From NCBI GenBank assembly GCA_002353225.1, contig DEJF01000005.1:28044-34843 (forward strand): a DNA stretch of 6,800 nt, read 5' to 3'. Made by a program: the position numbers and the translations under genes. The stretch comes from Prevotella sp. UBA2755 (lineage in GTDB: Bacteria; Bacteroidota; Bacteroidia; Bacteroidales; Bacteroidaceae). Positions 4,999-6,800 of the stretch are shown here, piece by piece (position 1 is the first letter of the stretch; every line of letters begins with the position of its first letter). The notes beneath the pieces are model-generated. The model was not told where the DNA came from. It saw only the letters and a list, made by a program, of their open reading frames with translations, and made no database searches.

Positions 4999-6612
4999 TT
5001 ATCTGTCAATATCAGGGATAACTACATCAATAGCGGCACAGGTAGCGATAAGGTCGGCTATCTTCTGACCGCGCAGCATCGGATCGAAAGCACCCACCAG
5101 TGAGAGACCCATGGGGCGCATCTTCATACGATACGGGCTCTTGTCGCCACGAGAGTCAAGATAAACGCCAAACTCACCAGCCACACCCTCGACAGAATAG
5201 TACCACTGCCCCTCGGGCACCTTGATGATGGGTTTCTGCTTCACATAGAAGTCACCCTCGGGAATATTGTCAATGAGTTGCTCGATGATGTTCAGGCTCT
5301 GATACATCTCGTTAATGTGCACGAGATAGCGATCCATAGAGTCACAGCCGTTGAGTGTACACTGCTCCCACTCCACTTTGTCATACATATCGTATGGATG
5401 GTTCTTGCGTACGTCGTTCTTCCAACCAGAAGCACGTCCAGCAGGACCCGTCACCGCATAGTTGATACAATCCTCCAGACTCATCGGGCCACAGTTCTCC
5501 AGACGGTTATGAGTGATAACGTTATCACCAAACACATCCATATACTCCTGGATTGTCGGACGCAGATACTTCACAAGGTCCTTTACATTCTTCACGAAGT
5601 TAGGATCAATGTCGTCCTGCAAACCACCAATACGGTAGTAGTTCTGTATCAGTCGTCCACCCGTGGTCTCTTCCATACAGTTGAGTACGTGTTCACGGTC
5701 ACGCATACCATAAAGCATTGCTGTCAGGGCACCCAGATCCTGTCCGACACAAGAGGTATAGAGCAGGTGGGAGTCAAGACGCTGCAACTCATCCATAATG
5801 GTACGGATGTACTTGATACGGTCAGTCAGTTCCACACCCAGGCCTTCCTCGATGACGCCCACCAGTGCATGGCGGTGCTGCATAGCACCCAGATAGTTCA
5901 GACGGTCCGTCAAGGCGAGCGTCTGAGGATAGGACATACCTTCCCACATCTTCTCTATAGCACGATGGATATAGCCAAGGTGCGGATAGATACGTTTCAC
6001 CGTCTCACCGTTCAGAATGGTCTGCAAACGAAGCACTCCATGGGTTGCAGGGTGCTGGGGACCGATGTTTATCACATAGTCATCGGTAGTAAAGAGGCGG
6101 TTTTGCTTCGACTGCAGATAACCGTCCTTGTCAATATAATACTCTAAACCATAATCCGGCTCAATATCATCATCCAAAGTGTATTGATCATTGAACTTCC
6201 AGTCTTTACGGAAAGGATAGCCTTTAAAGTCACTTCTCAGGAAAAGACGGCGCATGTCAGGATGCCCAAGGAACACGATACCATAAAAATCATATACCTC
6301 ACGTTCCAACAGGTCGGCGACACGCCATATATTCGATACCGTAGGAATATACGGAATCAACTGACCATCAGTCTCCCCTGTGCCGTTAGATGACATGCCA
6401 TCGCCACAAACCTGTGTCTTAGCCATCATCTTCACCGAGCAACGCTCATGAGTCTCTGTGTTCTCTAAGATATAAATACATCCCAAGCCTTCTTCCGCAC
6501 CGAAGTCCTCACCAACGATGGTAACAAGATAGTCAAAATGCTTCTTGTCTTTCAAGTTCTGCATCTCAGAGGCGAACTTGTCGAAATCGAATGATAAGAA
6601 TTCTAATTTCAT
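4999..6612 (-). CDS. nuoCD: Fused NADH-quinone oxidoreductase subunit C/D
   Basis: One 537-residue protein joins NuoC (30-kDa subunit) and NuoD (49-kDa subunit), which in many bacteria are separate. The NuoC part (about 1-150) has the signature EREVYDFYGIVFLGHPDMRR at 103-122. After an acidic linker (about 145-178) the NuoD part begins with INIGPQHPATHGVLRL at 181-196. It continues with PHLGYIHRAIEKMWEG at 210-225, the 49-kDa signature. His187, His191 and Tyr240 (in DRLNYLG) fit the quinone head-group site by family alignment from memory. The C-terminus has SPYRMKMRP and ends DIDR, as usual. The NuoD half lacks the hydrogenase NiFe-binding cysteine pairs, as expected of complex I. Within NuoC, residues 66-84 form a Gly/Ser/Thr-rich insert. 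The ATG (6612-6610) overlaps the nuoB TGA in ATGA and has a strong AAGGAGG 7 nt upstream. NuoCD fusion is also known in E. coli. Confidence 0.97.
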   Translation of the reverse strand: MKLEFLSFDFDKFASEMQNLKDKKHFDYLVTIVGEDFGAEEGLGCIYILENTETHERCSVKMMAKTQVCGDGMSSNGTGETDGQLIPYIPTVSNIWRVADLLEREVYDFYGIVFLGHPDMRRLFLRSDFKGYPFRKDWKFNDQYTLDDDIEPDYGLEYYIDKDGYLQSKQNRLFTTDDYVINIGPQHPATHGVLRLQTILNGETVKRIYPHLGYIHRAIEKMWEGMSYPQTLALTDRLNYLGAMQHRHALVGVIEEGLGVELTDRIKYIRTIMDELQRLDSHLLYTSCVGQDLGALTAMLYGMRDREHVLNCMEETTGGRLIQNYYRIGGLQDDIDPNFVKNVKDLVKYLRPTIQEYMDVFGDNVITHNRLENCGPMSLEDCINYAVTGPAGRASGWKNDVRKNHPYDMYDKVEWEQCTLNGCDSMDRYLVHINEMYQSLNIIEQLIDNIPEGDFYVKQKPIIKVPEGQWYYSVEGVAGEFGVYLDSRGDKSPYRMKMRPMGLSLVGAFDPMLRGQKIADLIATCAAIDVVIPDIDR

Positions 6613-6800
6613 ACGGCAGCCTCCTTTTCATTCTTTAGTTCATCAACAAATTCCTGAGGTACATCCGTCACCACGATAGGCTCCCTACGATGGTCACCAA
6701 GACGACGTGCCGTCAACTCCTCATTAGACACTCCAAGTTCACGTTCCTCCCTACTCTGCTTGTGGTTAGCGCCACCGAAGAATTTCTCAATCTTCACCTT
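6609..6800 (-). CDS. nuoB: NADH-quinone oxidoreductase subunit B, C-terminal end (partial)
   Basis: Only the last 63 residues are in the window; the reading frame is open to the window edge, so the GTG near 6797 is an internal valine codon, not a start. The first visible residues, KVKIEKFFGG, match the typical end of the NuoB core in Bacteroidetes (the stretch after the last helix, usually preceded by MQLQR). NuoB carries the terminal cluster N2 that reduces quinone; its cysteines lie outside the window. After the core there are about 53 residues of charged, low-hydrophobicity tail rich in Glu, Arg and Lys, longer than a minimal NuoB end. It ends in NEKEAAV, whose codons contain the nuoCD ribosome binding site. 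The identity rests on the short KVKIEKFFGG match and on its position directly before nuoCD, which is the standard order nuoA-B-CD. Confidence 0.88.
   Translation of the reverse strand, partial: KVKIEKFFGGANHKQSREERELGVSNEELTARRLGDHRREPIVVTDVPQEFVDELKNEKEAAV
6620..6628 (-). promoter_or_regulatory. Strong Shine-Dalgarno for nuoCD, inside the end of nuoB
   Basis: The coding strand reads AAAAGGAGG, ending 7 nt before the nuoCD ATG at 6612. It lies in the Glu-Lys-Glu codons near the nuoB stop and sits beside a 4-nt ATGA stop-start overlap. It supports this start and suggests re-initiation by ribosomes finishing nuoB. Confidence 0.65.

Noticed and set aside
5278..6147. A 289-codon open frame on the plus strand, opposite nuoCD
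   Set aside because: It lies wholly antisense to strongly conserved NuoCD. Its translation is rich in His, Thr, Val and Arg with no recognisable domain, as expected of a frame shadow.

Overview
The window is a stretch of one tightly packed operon, read entirely on the minus strand, that encodes proton-pumping respiratory complex I (NDH-1, nuo genes). In transcription order, from high to low coordinates, it holds the 3' end of nuoB, a fused nuoCD, then nuoH, nuoI, nuoJ, nuoK, nuoL and the 5' end of nuoM. nuoA and most of nuoB must lie beyond position 6800. The rest of nuoM, and probably nuoN, lie before position 1. Protein style (a NuoC-NuoD fusion, no nuoE/F/G between nuoCD and nuoH, A-rich leaders mostly lacking Shine-Dalgarno sequences) points to Bacteroidales, most likely a Prevotella-like gut or rumen bacterium. 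The genus is inferred from general resemblance, not from a search.

Layout. 6609-6800 is the nuoB tail. 4999-6612 is nuoCD, overlapping nuoB by 4 nt (ATGA). After 14 bp comes nuoH (3899-4984). A 42-bp AT-rich gap follows, with an 18-bp tandem repeat that overlaps the end of nuoH. Then come nuoI (3311-3856), a 5-bp gap, nuoJ (2787-3305), nuoK (2475-2783) and nuoL (477-2474), the last starting directly after the nuoK stop. The only large intercistronic space, 330-476, is filled by a MITE-like element: a roughly 55-bp core between inverted arms built from 7-bp repeats. The first 109 codons of nuoM follow (3-329).

How the genes work together. NuoB, NuoCD and NuoI form the peripheral arm that carries electrons through 4Fe-4S clusters to quinone. 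NuoH anchors that arm in the membrane and forms the quinone channel. NuoJ, NuoK, NuoL and NuoM (with NuoA and NuoN) are the proton-translocating membrane arm. NuoE, NuoF and NuoG, the NADH-oxidising module, are not at their usual place, so this looks like the 11-subunit type of complex I whose electron donor is probably not NADH directly (ferredoxin or flavodoxin are the usual candidates).

I found no RNA gene, CRISPR array, intact insertion sequence, defence system or convincing promoter or terminator. The core of the window is ordinary housekeeping. The points worth a second look are the missing NADH module, the two repeat elements lodged between nuo genes, two strong Shine-Dalgarno sequences at coupled junctions, an atypical second iron-sulfur motif in NuoI, and extensions in NuoB and NuoC.
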